Assembly: GCF_902459775.1 (NCBI RefSeq)
Contig: NZ_CABPSQ010000002.1
Span: forward strand, 806,001 to 870,000
DNA from: Pandoraea captiosa
Lineage (GTDB): Bacteria > Pseudomonadota > Gammaproteobacteria > Burkholderiales > Burkholderiaceae
Direction of reading: 5' to 3'
DNA: 64,000 nucleotides
How positions within the stretch are numbered: position 1 is the first letter of the stretch; the number at the start of each line of letters is the position of its first letter. Shown here piece by piece: positions 28,678-37,709 of the stretch. The translations under genes were made by a program, and so were the position numbers. The notes under the pieces are model-generated. The model was not told where the DNA came from. It saw only the letters and a list, made by a program, of their open reading frames with translations, and ran no database searches.

Positions 28678-30408
28678 ATGTCATTCCTTACCAGAATCAG
28701 GATCGGCACGCGTCTCGGCGCGGGCTTTGCCATTGTGTTGCTTCTGCTCGGTGCCATCGGCGGCATCGGACTGCTTCAGGCAACGCGCATCTTCGAGGGA
28801 ACGCAAGTCATCGGCACGAACTGGCTGCCGAGTGTCGAGACGCTGGGCGACCTGCGCAATGTCGCTCAGGAAGTGCGCGGCACGTCGCTGCGCATGCTGC
28901 TTGCGACCGACCCTGCCGAGCGAGCGTCGCTGCGCGAGCGCCACACGCAAATGGTCGGCCAGTTTGCCAAGACGCTCGACGCGTATTCGAAGCTCGTCTC
29001 GTCGACGGAGGAGCGTCGGATATTCGAATCGATCAGCACCGCCTGGGCGAAATATCGCGAGGAGGATACGAAAGCGGAGGAGCTCGCCAATTCGGCCGAA
29101 GGCGGCGCCGTCGACGCGCGCGCGTCGGCGTCAACGGCATCGACGCAATCGTTTCAGTCGGTGTTGGACATCATCAATCAGGATGTGGCGCTAAATCGCG
29201 AGGGTTCGTCGGCGGAAGTCGCCGCCGCGAAGGTCGCTTACCAGACGGCGTTTGCCTGGGCGGTCGGCCTCATTGCCGTTGCCATTGCGCTTGGTGTGGC
29301 AATCGCGTTGGTGACTACCCGCTCGATCACGCGGCCCATTGCGCGCGCGGTGCAGGTGGCCGAGACGGTCGCACGTGGCGACTTGAGCACGCGTATCGAA
29401 GTGCATGGCAACGACGAGGCGAGCCAGTTACTTGGGGCGCTGCGTCACATGAACGAGCGTCTGGTCGATCTCGTGGGGCGGGTGCGCACGGGTAGCGAGG
29501 GCATTGCGACGGCATCGGCGCAGATCGCGGCGGGCAACACGGATCTGAGCCAGCGGACCGAGGAGCAGGCCGCCTCACTGGAGGAAACGGCGGCGAGCAT
29601 GGAACAGCTTACTGTCACTGTAAAGCAGAACGCCGACAACGCGACGCAAGGCAACTCGCTCGCCGATCTGGCCTCGCAAACGGCGACGCGAGGCGGCGAG
29701 GTGGTGAGCCGAGTGGTTGACACCATGCGCGAGATTGCCAACAGCTCCGAGCAGGTCGCGCAGATCATTTCCGTCATCGAGGGCATTGCATTCCAGACGA
29801 ATATTCTCGCCCTGAATGCCGCGGTGGAAGCGGCGCGCGCGGGCGAACAGGGGCGCGGTTTCGCCGTGGTGGCGGGCGAAGTCCGCACGCTCGCGCAGCG
29901 CAGCGCGACCGCGGCACGCGAGATCAAGGAGCTCATTACGGTATCGGTCGAGCGGGTCAACAACGGCACCACGCTCGTGGACGATGCGGGGCGCACCATG
30001 GGCGAAATCGTTCAGTCGGTCAAGCGTGTTGCCGATCTGATGAACGAGATTTCGGCGGCGTCGGGCGAACAGCGCACCGGCATCGAGCAGGTCAATCAGG
30101 CTGTCACGCAGATGGATGAAGTCACGCAGCAGAACGCCGCGCTCGTGGAGGAAGCGTCAGCAGCGGCGCAGTCACTGTCCGCCCAGGCCAAGGAGCTGCG
30201 CGAACTCGTGTCGGTATTCAACATCGGCGCGGCGGTGCGTGCGGACGACGCGGCGGCGGAGTCGATGGGTGCGGGCGCCACGGCCCCTCGCACGGCGTCT
30301 TCGAGGCCTTCCCTGTCAATGGTGCGTGCGCCTGCCGCCCCTAAACGGAAGCCGGCGCGCCGCGAGCCCGTGCCGGCGACGGCAGACGGCGACTGGAGCG
30401 CCTTTTAG
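28678..30408 (+). CDS. Methyl-accepting chemotaxis protein
   Basis: A 576-residue transmembrane chemoreceptor. A first membrane helix (residues ~10-33, [20 protein letters not shown]) precedes a four-helix-bundle sensor domain of ~155 residues. A second helix ([22 protein letters not shown]) leads to a HAMP domain ([23 protein letters not shown]). The signalling tip is highly conserved ([30 protein letters not shown]). A variable basic linker ends in DWSAF, matching the xWxxF pentapeptide that tethers CheR/CheB. The ATG at 28678 has GGAG 8 bases upstream. Ligand unknown; the small sensor domain resembles the 4HB_MCP type. Confidence 0.95.
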   Translation: MSFLTRIRIGTRLGAGFAIVLLLLGAIGGIGLLQATRIFEGTQVIGTNWLPSVETLGDLRNVAQEVRGTSLRMLLATDPAERASLRERHTQMVGQFAKTLDAYSKLVSSTEERRIFESISTAWAKYREEDTKAEELANSAEGGAVDARASASTASTQSFQSVLDIINQDVALNREGSSAEVAAAKVAYQTAFAWAVGLIAVAIALGVAIALVTTRSITRPIARAVQVAETVARGDLSTRIEVHGNDEASQLLGALRHMNERLVDLVGRVRTGSEGIATASAQIAAGNTDLSQRTEEQAASLEETAASMEQLTVTVKQNADNATQGNSLADLASQTATRGGEVVSRVVDTMREIANSSEQVAQIISVIEGIAFQTNILALNAAVEAARAGEQGRGFAVVAGEVRTLAQRSATAAREIKELITVSVERVNNGTTLVDDAGRTMGEIVQSVKRVADLMNEISAASGEQRTGIEQVNQAVTQMDEVTQQNAALVEEASAAAQSLSAQAKELRELVSVFNIGAAVRADDAAAESMGAGATAPRTASSRPSLSMVRAPAAPKRKPARREPVPATADGDWSAF

Positions 30409-30439
30409 TCGTTCGAAGGCACGTGTGTGCGTGCCTGTC

Positions 30440-30847
30440 TCATCCCGGTTGCCGTTCCCGTCGGGCGTCATTCGCCGATTTTGTGCGTGCGTCGTACGCC
30501 CGGCGTGCAGCCTCCACTTCATCCAGGTACTCCACCGTCCAGGCATACAGTGCCTTGAACGGCTTCTGAAGCTTTCGACCGAGCGCGCTGATTTCGTACT
30601 CGACGGAAACGGGTGACGTCGCCAATACATGTCGAGTCAGCAGCCCATTGCGCTCCAGACGGCGCAAACATTCCGTCAAAGCCTTCTGCGAGACCCCTTC
30701 CAGTCGCCGTCTGATTTCATTGAAACGAAGCGGCTGGGCATCAAGCACCGTCAAAACCATCATCGACCATTTGTCTGCAATCTGATCGAACAGAATTCGA
30801 CTCGGACAATCCACGGCAAATCGTTGCGGCTCATGTATTGGCATCAC
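30440..30847 (-). CDS. HxlR-family transcriptional regulator
   Basis: A 135-residue winged-helix protein of the HxlR (MarR-like, YodB/HypR-type) family. Marks are CPSRILFDQIADKWSMMVL, RFNEIRRRLEGVSQKALTECLRRLERNGLL and a C-terminal dimer helix. One Cys (residue 14) lies just before the first helix, where redox-sensing relatives carry their reactive Cys. It is divergent to an Old Yellow Enzyme gene, a recurrent pairing in which the regulator answers electrophiles such as quinones or enones and the reductase removes them. That functional reading is inference. ATG at 30847 or 30844. Confidence 0.9.
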   Translation of the reverse strand: MMPIHEPQRFAVDCPSRILFDQIADKWSMMVLTVLDAQPLRFNEIRRRLEGVSQKALTECLRRLERNGLLTRHVLATSPVSVEYEISALGRKLQKPFKALYAWTVEYLDEVEAARRAYDARTKSANDARRERQPG

Positions 30848-30895
30848 GGTTTCCTCCGATATACCTGGTCTATTTTAAGTGCGTAATTGAAATTA

Positions 30896-30912
30896 AGTAT
30901 AGAAAATATACT
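30896..30912. promoter_or_regulatory. Palindrome between hxlR-type and OYE genes
   Basis: AGTATA (30896-30901) and TATACT (30907-30912) are perfect inverted arms around GAAAA. The dyad lies in the middle of the 97-base divergent region, 33 bases before the OYE start, and overlaps -10-like TATACT sequence. It is the best candidate for the HxlR operator. Confidence 0.65.
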
Positions 30913-30944
30913 ATGGGTCGCGTCAACCTTTTTGGAGAGACGTG

Positions 30945-32060
30945 ATGACGGAAGTTTTGCTTGATGCCCTGTTCCAGCCGTTCGAACTCAAATCCCTGAA
31001 GCTCCGCAATCGTGTGGTGATGGCGCCCATGACGCGCTCTTTTTCGCCCGAAGGCGTACCCGGCGGGGACGTTGCCGAGTACTACCGCCGCCGGGCGAGC
31101 CACGGTGTCGGATTGATTCTGTCCGAAGGCACCGTGATCGACCGTCCCGCATCGAGCAACGACCCCAACATTCCGCATTTTCACGGCGATGCCGCTCTGG
31201 CCGGATGGCAACGCGTCATCGATGGTGTTCATGCAGTGGGTGGCGCCATGGGGCCGCAGATCTGGCATGTGGGATCGGTCCGGAGCCCCATGACCGACTG
31301 GGTGCCGGCCTCAGGCATCGAGAGCCCGTCGGGTCTGGTCGATGCGACTCAGACCCGGGGCGTCGCGATGACCGAGGAGGCGATTGCCGACACCATCGCA
31401 GCCTTTGCGCGTGCGGCGGCCGATGCGCGCCGACTTGGGTTCGATGTCGTTGAAATTCACGGCGCGCATGGCTACTTGATCGACCAGTTCTTCTGGGGCG
31501 CCACCAATCGGCGCACCGATCAGTATGGCGGCGCCACGCTCAAGGCGCGTTCACGCTTTGCCGTCGAGGTGGTTCGCGCGGTCCGGCGGGCGGTGGGCGA
31601 GGAGATGCCCATCGTCATGCGCCTGAGCCAGTGGAAGCAGCAGGATTACGCCGTGCGGCTGGCGGAGTCTCCCGATGCCATGGCCGAGTGGCTGGTGCCG
31701 CTCGTGGAGGCCGGCGTCGACATACTGCATTGCTCCCAGCGACGTTTCTGGGACGCCGAATTTCCCGAAATCGATGGCGCGGGCGGCCTCAACTTCGCCG
31801 GTTGGGCCAAAAAGCTGACGGGGGCCGCCACGATTACCGTGGGGTCGGTCGGGCTGTCGGGAGATTTCCTTGGGGCGTTCGGTGGCGAGACGTCGCAACC
31901 GGCAAGTCTGGTCAACCTGATTCAGCGGCTGGAGCGTCGTGAGTTCGATCTGGTCGCGGTCGGTCGCGCTTTGCTGAGCGACCCCGCGTGGGTACACAAG
32001 CTGCGCGAGGGCGAGCCGCTTGCAGGCTTCAAACCGGCCGATTTGGCGACCTTGTATTGA
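30945..32060 (+). CDS. Old Yellow Enzyme family NADH:flavin oxidoreductase
   Basis: A 371-residue FMN-dependent ene-reductase. LFQPFELKSLKLRNRVVMAPMTRS is the N-terminal FMN-binding strand region. EIHGAHGYLIDQFFWGATNRRTDQYGG is the catalytic and conserved loop of the class. AVGRALLSDPAWVHKL ends the barrel near the FMN phosphate. The active-site His is followed by Gly-Ala-His (HGAHG) rather than the His-Asn seen in some clades. It reduces activated C=C bonds of enones or quinones using NAD(P)H. The ATG at 30945 has GGAGAGA upstream; an adjacent GTG at 30942 is the alternative. Divergent to an HxlR regulator. Confidence 0.9.
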   Translation: MTEVLLDALFQPFELKSLKLRNRVVMAPMTRSFSPEGVPGGDVAEYYRRRASHGVGLILSEGTVIDRPASSNDPNIPHFHGDAALAGWQRVIDGVHAVGGAMGPQIWHVGSVRSPMTDWVPASGIESPSGLVDATQTRGVAMTEEAIADTIAAFARAAADARRLGFDVVEIHGAHGYLIDQFFWGATNRRTDQYGGATLKARSRFAVEVVRAVRRAVGEEMPIVMRLSQWKQQDYAVRLAESPDAMAEWLVPLVEAGVDILHCSQRRFWDAEFPEIDGAGGLNFAGWAKKLTGAATITVGSVGLSGDFLGAFGGETSQPASLVNLIQRLERREFDLVAVGRALLSDPAWVHKLREGEPLAGFKPADLATLY

Positions 32061-32769
32061 TGGGTGAAACGTTTCGATTGCGCGGGTCGGCCAAACGCTT
32101 ATTGGCCGACCCGCGCGTGCATTTGAGCGCATCCGATCGTTCGTCGCAACGCCGGATTCCTACCAAATACCGGTTAAGTCTTTTTCACGGAAAACGAGGC
32201 GCGATTTGCCCCTCGGCAGAATAAAATCCAATCCCATGAACCGGTGGAGATGCAATGCTCCGCCGGTGTAAGCAGGGCGCTGAACAGGCGCGCACCCGTT
32301 GCAAACGAACCAGGCTCGTGAGAGCCGACATGGGCTCAATTGGATGGACAAGATGCTTGCGATGCGGGGTGTGCGCGTAGGCGCAGTTGAATGAAACGTT
32401 GATTGCCGTCGGCGCTCAGCTCGTGCCTCGCGCGCAAATCGTGATCGGCGGGGCGTCCGAGCAAGTCTGCGCGACACGGCTGATGAATGAGGCAACGCTG
32501 AACTTCGACCCCGGCGTCCGGCAATACCGATAAATGTTATCGGGCGAACCGAGGTTCCGGCGTTCCGGCATAAAAAATAAAATGAACTGGAATCGTGGCG
32601 CCGATCGCGCCCGTGTGATCGCAACTGTACTCTTTGCCGAACCGCTGAACTGCATGCTTCGCGCCGAGCCGTAAATCCCTATAGTCGAATGGCACGACAA
32701 TCCGCGGCCGCATGGCGGTCGTAGCCCCCCAAGAAACGCAGCATCCTGACCGGTGCACGGAGTGAAAAA
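32061..32769. other. 709-base spacer before the molybdoenzyme gene, hairpin-rich
   Basis: No supported gene. After the OYE terminator the spacer contains a hairpin at 32240-32267 (ACCGGTGGAG with CTCCGCCGGT), a small one at 32313-32326 (GGCTC-GTGA-GAGCC), an AT-rich stretch at 32560-32600 that could hold the promoter of the oxidoreductase gene, and GCACGGAGTGAAAAA as ribosome site before the ATG at 32770. Open frames here read antisense and look random. A molybdenum-cofactor riboswitch was considered but I cannot match its conserved core. Confidence 0.5.
32080..32116. terminator. Perfect 15-bp hairpin after the OYE gene
   Basis: GCGCGGGTCGGCCAA (32080-32094) pairs exactly with TTGGCCGACCCGCGC (32102-32116) around a 7-base loop, 19 bases past the stop codon. 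It lacks an immediate T-tract (GTGCATTTG follows), so termination may be inefficient or rho-linked, but position and stem strength favour a terminator. Confidence 0.75.
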
Positions 32770-35112
32770 ATGAGCAAGCGACGCGAAGTACCGGGCATTC
32801 GCCCCTACGACGGACCCGCAGGCGGATGGGGCGCACTGCGCGCTACCGCTACCGCCGTGCGCCAGCAGATGGAGAGCTTCGAGGCGCCCATCGTGCTCAT
32901 GCGTACCAATCAGCCCACGGGCTTCGATTGCCCGGGATGCGCGTGGCCCGACAAGGAGCATCGCTCGACGTTTCAATTCTGCGAGAACGGCGCCAAGGCC
33001 GTGACGTGGGAAGCCACGACCAAGCGCGTCACGCCGGAATTCTTCGCGCAGCACACGGTGTCGTCGTTGCTCGCCATGTCCGACTATGAACTCGAAGACT
33101 TCGGCCGTCTGACCCACCCGATGGCCTACGACGCCGCCACCGACAAGTTCGTACCGGTGGCGTGGGACGCCGCCTTCGCGCGCATCGGCGAGATCCTGCG
33201 CAGCTACGATTCGCCGGACAAGGTCGAGTTCTACACGTCGGGGCGCGCCTCGAACGAAGCCGCGTACCTCTTCCAGCTGTTCGCCCGCGAGTACGGCACG
33301 AACAACTTTCCCGACTGCTCGAACATGTGTCACGAGCCGACGAGCGTCGGACTGCCGATGTCCATCGGCATCGGCAAGGGCACCGTCTCGCTGGACGACT
33401 TCGACGAGACGGAACTCATCATCTCGATCGGCCACAACCCGGGCACGAACCATCCGCGAATGATGGGCACGCTGCACGAAGTCGCGCGTCGCAACGTGCC
33501 GATCATCGTCTTCAATCCGCTGCGCGAGCGGGCACTGGAGCGTTTCGCCGACCCGCAGAACATCATCGAGATGGCGACGTACAGTTCCACGAAGATCGCG
33601 TCGACCTACTTCCAGGTCAAGGCAGGGGGCGACGCGGCGGCGCTCAAGGGGATCATGAAGGCGTTGCTCGCGCTCGAAGCCACGCAGGGCAATGTGCTCG
33701 ACCGCGATTTCATCGCGACCCACACCGAGGGGTTCGACGCGCTCGCCGCCGACCTCGAAGCGACGTCGTGGGCCGACATCGAAAAGGAAAGCGGTCTGAC
33801 GCGCGACGAACTGGAGCAGGTCGCCGTCGCCTACGCCAAGTCGAACGCCACGATCGTGACGTATGGCATGGGCATCACTCAGCACAACACCGGTACGGCC
33901 AACGTGCGCCTCATCGCCGATCTGCTGCTCATGCGTGGCAACTTCGGAAAACCCGGTGCAGGCATCTGCCCGCTGCGCGGTCACTCGAACGTGCAGGGCA
34001 ACCGGACGGTAGGGATCACGGAGAAACCGTCTGAGGACTTCCTCAAGCGCATTGAAAACGTCTTCGGCTTCACGCCGCCGCACGGACACGGTCACGACGC
34101 GGTCAAGGCGATGCAGGCCATGGTCGACGGATCGTCCAAAGCGCTCATCTGCCTGGGTGGCAACTTCGCGGTCGCGCTGCCGGATCCGGATCTGTGCTTT
34201 CCCGCCATGAAAACGCTGGACCTGAGCGTGCATCTGGGCACGAAACTCAACCGTACGCACCTGCTCGTGGCGAAAGAAACGTTCATTTTGCCGGTGCTCG
34301 GCCGTACCGAACTCGACGTGCAGGCCACCGGCCCGCAATCGATCACTGTCGAAGATTCGATGTCGATGGTGCACGCGTCTGCCGGCCGGCTCAAACCGGC
34401 CTCGGCGCATCTGCGCTCGGAGCCGGCCATCGTGGCAGGCATGGCGCAGGCGACACTGCCGGCGAGCAAAGTCGACTGGCAGTCGCTTGTCGACGATTAC
34501 GACCGCATTCGCAATCTCATCGAGCGCACGGTGCCCGGCTTCGACGACTACAACACGCGCATTCGTGTGCCCGGTGGCTTTCGCATGCCGCTGCCGCCGA
34601 CCGAGCGCAAATGGGATACCCCGTCGGGCAAGGCGATCTTCTCGGTGTTCAAGGGCGTACGCGAGAACTACGAACCGTGGGCGGACGACGTGCTGCGTCT
34701 CATCACGATCCGCAGCCACGATCAGTACAACACCACGATTTATGCGCTGGACGACCGTTATCGCGGCGTGTTCGGCCGTCGTGACGTGTTGTTCATGCAC
34801 CCGAACGACCTGGCCGCACACGGGCTGGAACACGGCGATCTCGTCGACATCGAGACGATCTCGTCCGGGCGCGCGCTCCGACTCACGGGCATCACGGTGA
34901 TCGAGTACAACATCGCACCGGGCTCGGTCGCCGCTTACTACCCGGAAGCCAACGTGCTGGTGCCGCTCGATTACATCGACGAGGACAGCGGAACGCCGTC
35001 GTACAAGTCGATTCCCGTTCGTGTCCTGCGCAGTGCGCAGCCCGTCGAAGCCGGTGCGACGCCTGCTGCGGCATCAGCTGCAACACCGGCTGCAACACTG
35101 GCCGCCTCATGA
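32770..35112 (+). CDS. FdhF/YdeP-like molybdopterin oxidoreductase
   Basis: A 780-residue molybdopterin-dependent oxidoreductase of the formate-dehydrogenase-alpha-like (YdeP) branch. The N-terminus has Cys54, Cys57 (CPGCAWPD) and Cys71 (FQFCENGAKA), fewer cluster cysteines than true FdhF. Cys187 in DCSNMCHEPTS stands where FdhH has its selenocysteine and should bind the metal. GNFGKPGAGICPLRGHSNVQG and the C-terminal NTTIYALDDRYRGVF region bind the pterin. There is no Tat signal, so it should be cytoplasmic. The substrate is uncertain; formate is possible but unproved. It heads a run with cydAB, a bestrophin gene and moaA. The 30-residue tail is Ala/Pro-rich. Confidence 0.88.
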   Translation: MSKRREVPGIRPYDGPAGGWGALRATATAVRQQMESFEAPIVLMRTNQPTGFDCPGCAWPDKEHRSTFQFCENGAKAVTWEATTKRVTPEFFAQHTVSSLLAMSDYELEDFGRLTHPMAYDAATDKFVPVAWDAAFARIGEILRSYDSPDKVEFYTSGRASNEAAYLFQLFAREYGTNNFPDCSNMCHEPTSVGLPMSIGIGKGTVSLDDFDETELIISIGHNPGTNHPRMMGTLHEVARRNVPIIVFNPLRERALERFADPQNIIEMATYSSTKIASTYFQVKAGGDAAALKGIMKALLALEATQGNVLDRDFIATHTEGFDALAADLEATSWADIEKESGLTRDELEQVAVAYAKSNATIVTYGMGITQHNTGTANVRLIADLLLMRGNFGKPGAGICPLRGHSNVQGNRTVGITEKPSEDFLKRIENVFGFTPPHGHGHDAVKAMQAMVDGSSKALICLGGNFAVALPDPDLCFPAMKTLDLSVHLGTKLNRTHLLVAKETFILPVLGRTELDVQATGPQSITVEDSMSMVHASAGRLKPASAHLRSEPAIVAGMAQATLPASKVDWQSLVDDYDRIRNLIERTVPGFDDYNTRIRVPGGFRMPLPPTERKWDTPSGKAIFSVFKGVRENYEPWADDVLRLITIRSHDQYNTTIYALDDRYRGVFGRRDVLFMHPNDLAAHGLEHGDLVDIETISSGRALRLTGITVIEYNIAPGSVAAYYPEANVLVPLDYIDEDSGTPSYKSIPVRVLRSAQPVEAGATPAAASAATPAATLAAS

Positions 35113-35277
35113 CCTGCTGACCCCGAGCGCCGCGCGCGTACGCCGACATCGGCCCGTGCGCGGCGAAGCGCTCATTCAACCGCCCGGCGCCGCCGAGCCA
35201 TCGCACCACCCGTGAGCGAACGGGTGCGGCGCGGTGTCGCCTGCGCCCCGGCCGTTGCCTCACTTCAGAGAACGCTC

Positions 35278-36678
35278 ATGGACATGTTAGATGCCCTACA
35301 ACTGGCCCGATTGCAGTTCGCATTCACGGTCTCGTTTCACATTGTTTTTCCTGCGATCAGCATCGGTCTGGCGAGCTTTCTCGCCGTGCTCGAATGGCGC
35401 TGGCTGGCCACTGGCGACGAAGCCTACAAGGACATGTTTCTCTTCTGGTCGAAGATCTTCGCCATCGGCTTCGGCATGGGGGTCGTATCCGGTGTCGTCA
35501 TGGCGTACGAATTCGGCACCAACTGGGCCGGCTTCTCACATGTGGCGGGCAACATCACGGGGCCGCTGCTGACTTACGAAGTGCTCACCGCGTTCTTCCT
35601 CGAAGCAGGGTTCCTCGGCATCATGCTCTTCGGATGGGAGCGTGTGAGCGAGCGTGCGCATTTCTTCGCCACGCTGATGGTCGCCGTGGGCACGCTCATC
35701 TCGACGTTCTGGATTCTCTCGTCGAACAGCTTCATGCAAACGCCGCAGGGCTATGCCATCGAGGCCGGGCGCATCGTGCCGGTCGACTGGTTCAAGGTGG
35801 TGTTCAATCCGTCGTTCCCCTATCGGCTGGCTCACATGACCATCGCGGCGTTTATCGTGGCGGCCTTCATCGTCGCGGCGTGCGGGGCATGGCACTTGCT
35901 CAAGGGGCGTCGCGACAAGCCCGTCAAGCGCAGCTTTTCGATGGCACTTTGGATACTGCTGGCGCTCGCGCCGATTCAGATCGTTGTGGGCGACGCGCAC
36001 GGCCTGAATACACGCGAATACCAGCCCGCCAAAATCGCGGCCATCGAAGGGCTATGGGAAACGGAGAAGGGCGGCACCGCGCTTAACCTGTTCGGCCTGC
36101 CCGACATGGACGCGGAAGTGACGCGCTATGCCGTCAAGGTGCCGCATCTGGGCAGCCTGATCCTCACGCACTCATGGGACGGCGAAATCCGGGGTCTCAA
36201 GGAATTCGCCCCGCAGGACCGGCCGTATTCGCCGGTCATCTTCTGGACGTTCCGCATCATGGCCGGCCTCGGCATGCTCATGCTGCTCACGGCGCTCCTC
36301 GGCGTCTGGCTGCGCATTCGCGGAAAGTTCTACGAGACCCGCTGGTATCAGTGGATGGTGCTGTGCATGGGGCCTTCGGGGCTGATCGCATTGCTCGCCG
36401 GATGGATCACGACGGAAGTCGGGCGTCAGCCGTGGACCGTCTACGGCGTGCTGCGCACGACACAGTCCGTCTCGCCGGTGAGCGCACAGCAAGTCGGCGT
36501 GTCGCTGCTGATCCTCGTCGTCGTGTATTTCCTCGTGTTCGGCATGGGGGTGTACTACATGCTCAAGCTCATGAAGCAGGGGCCGAGCGAGAGAGCGGAG
36601 TATTTCGTGCGTCTGAAGCATCCGGGGCTGAACAACCGCGCGTTGTCGGAACCGTTCGAAGCCGTTCAGGGGGAGTGA
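35278..36678 (+). CDS. cydA: Cytochrome bd-type (cyanide-insensitive) quinol oxidase subunit I
   Basis: A 466-residue heme-bearing subunit with nine expected helices. His21 in FAFTVSFHIVFPAISIG is the high-spin heme ligand. The His of RLAHMTIAAF is the low-spin ligand region, and TEVGRQPWTVYGVLRT is the GRQPW signature. The quinol loop is short, as in CioA of the cyanide-insensitive oxidases. The ATG at 35278 starts homology directly (MDMLDALQLARLQFAF). A frame open from 35212 adds a non-conserved 22 residues. It lies 165 bases after the molybdoenzyme gene and 4 bases before cydB. Some would name it cioA. Confidence 0.94.
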   Translation: MDMLDALQLARLQFAFTVSFHIVFPAISIGLASFLAVLEWRWLATGDEAYKDMFLFWSKIFAIGFGMGVVSGVVMAYEFGTNWAGFSHVAGNITGPLLTYEVLTAFFLEAGFLGIMLFGWERVSERAHFFATLMVAVGTLISTFWILSSNSFMQTPQGYAIEAGRIVPVDWFKVVFNPSFPYRLAHMTIAAFIVAAFIVAACGAWHLLKGRRDKPVKRSFSMALWILLALAPIQIVVGDAHGLNTREYQPAKIAAIEGLWETEKGGTALNLFGLPDMDAEVTRYAVKVPHLGSLILTHSWDGEIRGLKEFAPQDRPYSPVIFWTFRIMAGLGMLMLLTALLGVWLRIRGKFYETRWYQWMVLCMGPSGLIALLAGWITTEVGRQPWTVYGVLRTTQSVSPVSAQQVGVSLLILVVVYFLVFGMGVYYMLKLMKQGPSERAEYFVRLKHPGLNNRALSEPFEAVQGE

Positions 36679-36682
36679 CGTC

Positions 36683-37690
36683 ATGCATATCGATCTACCT
36701 GTGGTCTGGGCGGCCATTATCGGCCTGGGCGTGTTCATCTACGTCGTCCTCGACGGCTTCGATCTCGGCATCGGTCTGCTGTTTCCGTTCTTCGACAGCA
36801 AGAGCGAGCGTCAGGTCATGCTCAACACGGTCGCACCGGTGTGGGACGGCAACGAGACGTTTCTGGTGCTGGGCGGCGCCGGGCTGTACGGCGCGTTTCC
36901 TGTCGTGTACGCGACACTGCTCCCGGCAAACTACCTGCCACTGATCATGATGGTGGTCGGCCTGATCTTTCGTGGCGCCGCGTTCGAGCTTCGCGCCAAG
37001 GCACGCCGTACGCAACATCTGTGGGACCTCGCCTTTATCGGTGGCTCGGCGCTCGCGGCGTTTTGTCAGGGCGTCGTGCTGGGGTCGTTGTTGCAGGGCA
37101 TCCGGATCGTGAACGAGCAATTTGCCGGCGGTCCGTTCGACTGGCTCTCGCCGTTCAGCGTGTTCTGCGGCATGGGCGTGCTCGTGACCTATGCAACGTT
37201 GGGGTGCGGCTGGCTCATCCTCAAGACGGATGGCGAGTTGCAGCGCAAGATGCGCCTGCTCATGCGCCCCATGGTCACGGTGCTGCTCGGCATGGTCGCG
37301 CTGGTGAGCCTGTGGACCGTGCTCGGCTTGCCGGGTGTGGCGCAGCGCTGGTTCGCCAGCGGCATGCTGGGGTGGTTCCTGCCCGTGCCGATTCTGGTCG
37401 TGGCCTGTGTGGCAGGGATCTTCCGTTCGGTGCGTCTGCGTCATGAAGCCGCGCCATTCGTGTTGACGCTTGCCCTGTGCTTTCTCGGATATAGCGGGCT
37501 CATCATCAGCATCTGGCCCAACATTCTGCCGCCGTCGCTGACGATCTGGCAGGCGTCGTCCAGCCCGCAGAGCCAGCGGTTCGCGCTCGTGGGCACGGCC
37601 ATCGTGCTGCCGATCATTCTCGTCTACAACGCGATGCAGTACCGGGTGTTCCGGGGCAAGGTCCGCGAGCACGACGCCGGCTATCACTAA
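36683..37690 (+). CDS. cydB: Cytochrome bd-type quinol oxidase subunit II
   Basis: A 335-residue partner of CydA with about nine helices. TVAPVWDGNETFLVLGGAGL and YVVLDGFDLGIGLLFPFFD are family signatures. The ATG lies 4 bases past the cydA stop with GGGGGAG upstream, so expression is coupled. There is no cydX- or DUF2474-like small gene directly after cydB, where it is normally found; a candidate lies at 42583. The operon continues into the bestrophin gene after 19 bases. Confidence 0.94.
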   Translation: MHIDLPVVWAAIIGLGVFIYVVLDGFDLGIGLLFPFFDSKSERQVMLNTVAPVWDGNETFLVLGGAGLYGAFPVVYATLLPANYLPLIMMVVGLIFRGAAFELRAKARRTQHLWDLAFIGGSALAAFCQGVVLGSLLQGIRIVNEQFAGGPFDWLSPFSVFCGMGVLVTYATLGCGWLILKTDGELQRKMRLLMRPMVTVLLGMVALVSLWTVLGLPGVAQRWFASGMLGWFLPVPILVVACVAGIFRSVRLRHEAAPFVLTLALCFLGYSGLIISIWPNILPPSLTIWQASSSPQSQRFALVGTAIVLPIILVYNAMQYRVFRGKVREHDAGYH

Positions 37691-37709
37691 CTTTTGAATT
37701 CACGCTGTC

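Noticed and set aside
32117-32769. Molybdenum-cofactor riboswitch before the molybdoenzyme gene
   Set aside because: Hairpins are present, but I could not match the conserved core of the known element, so I left it as an unassigned structured spacer.
32416-34833. 805-codon open frame on the minus strand
   Set aside because: It lies antisense over the molybdoenzyme gene, is Arg/His-rich and resembles no family; it is a typical antisense shadow in GC-rich DNA.
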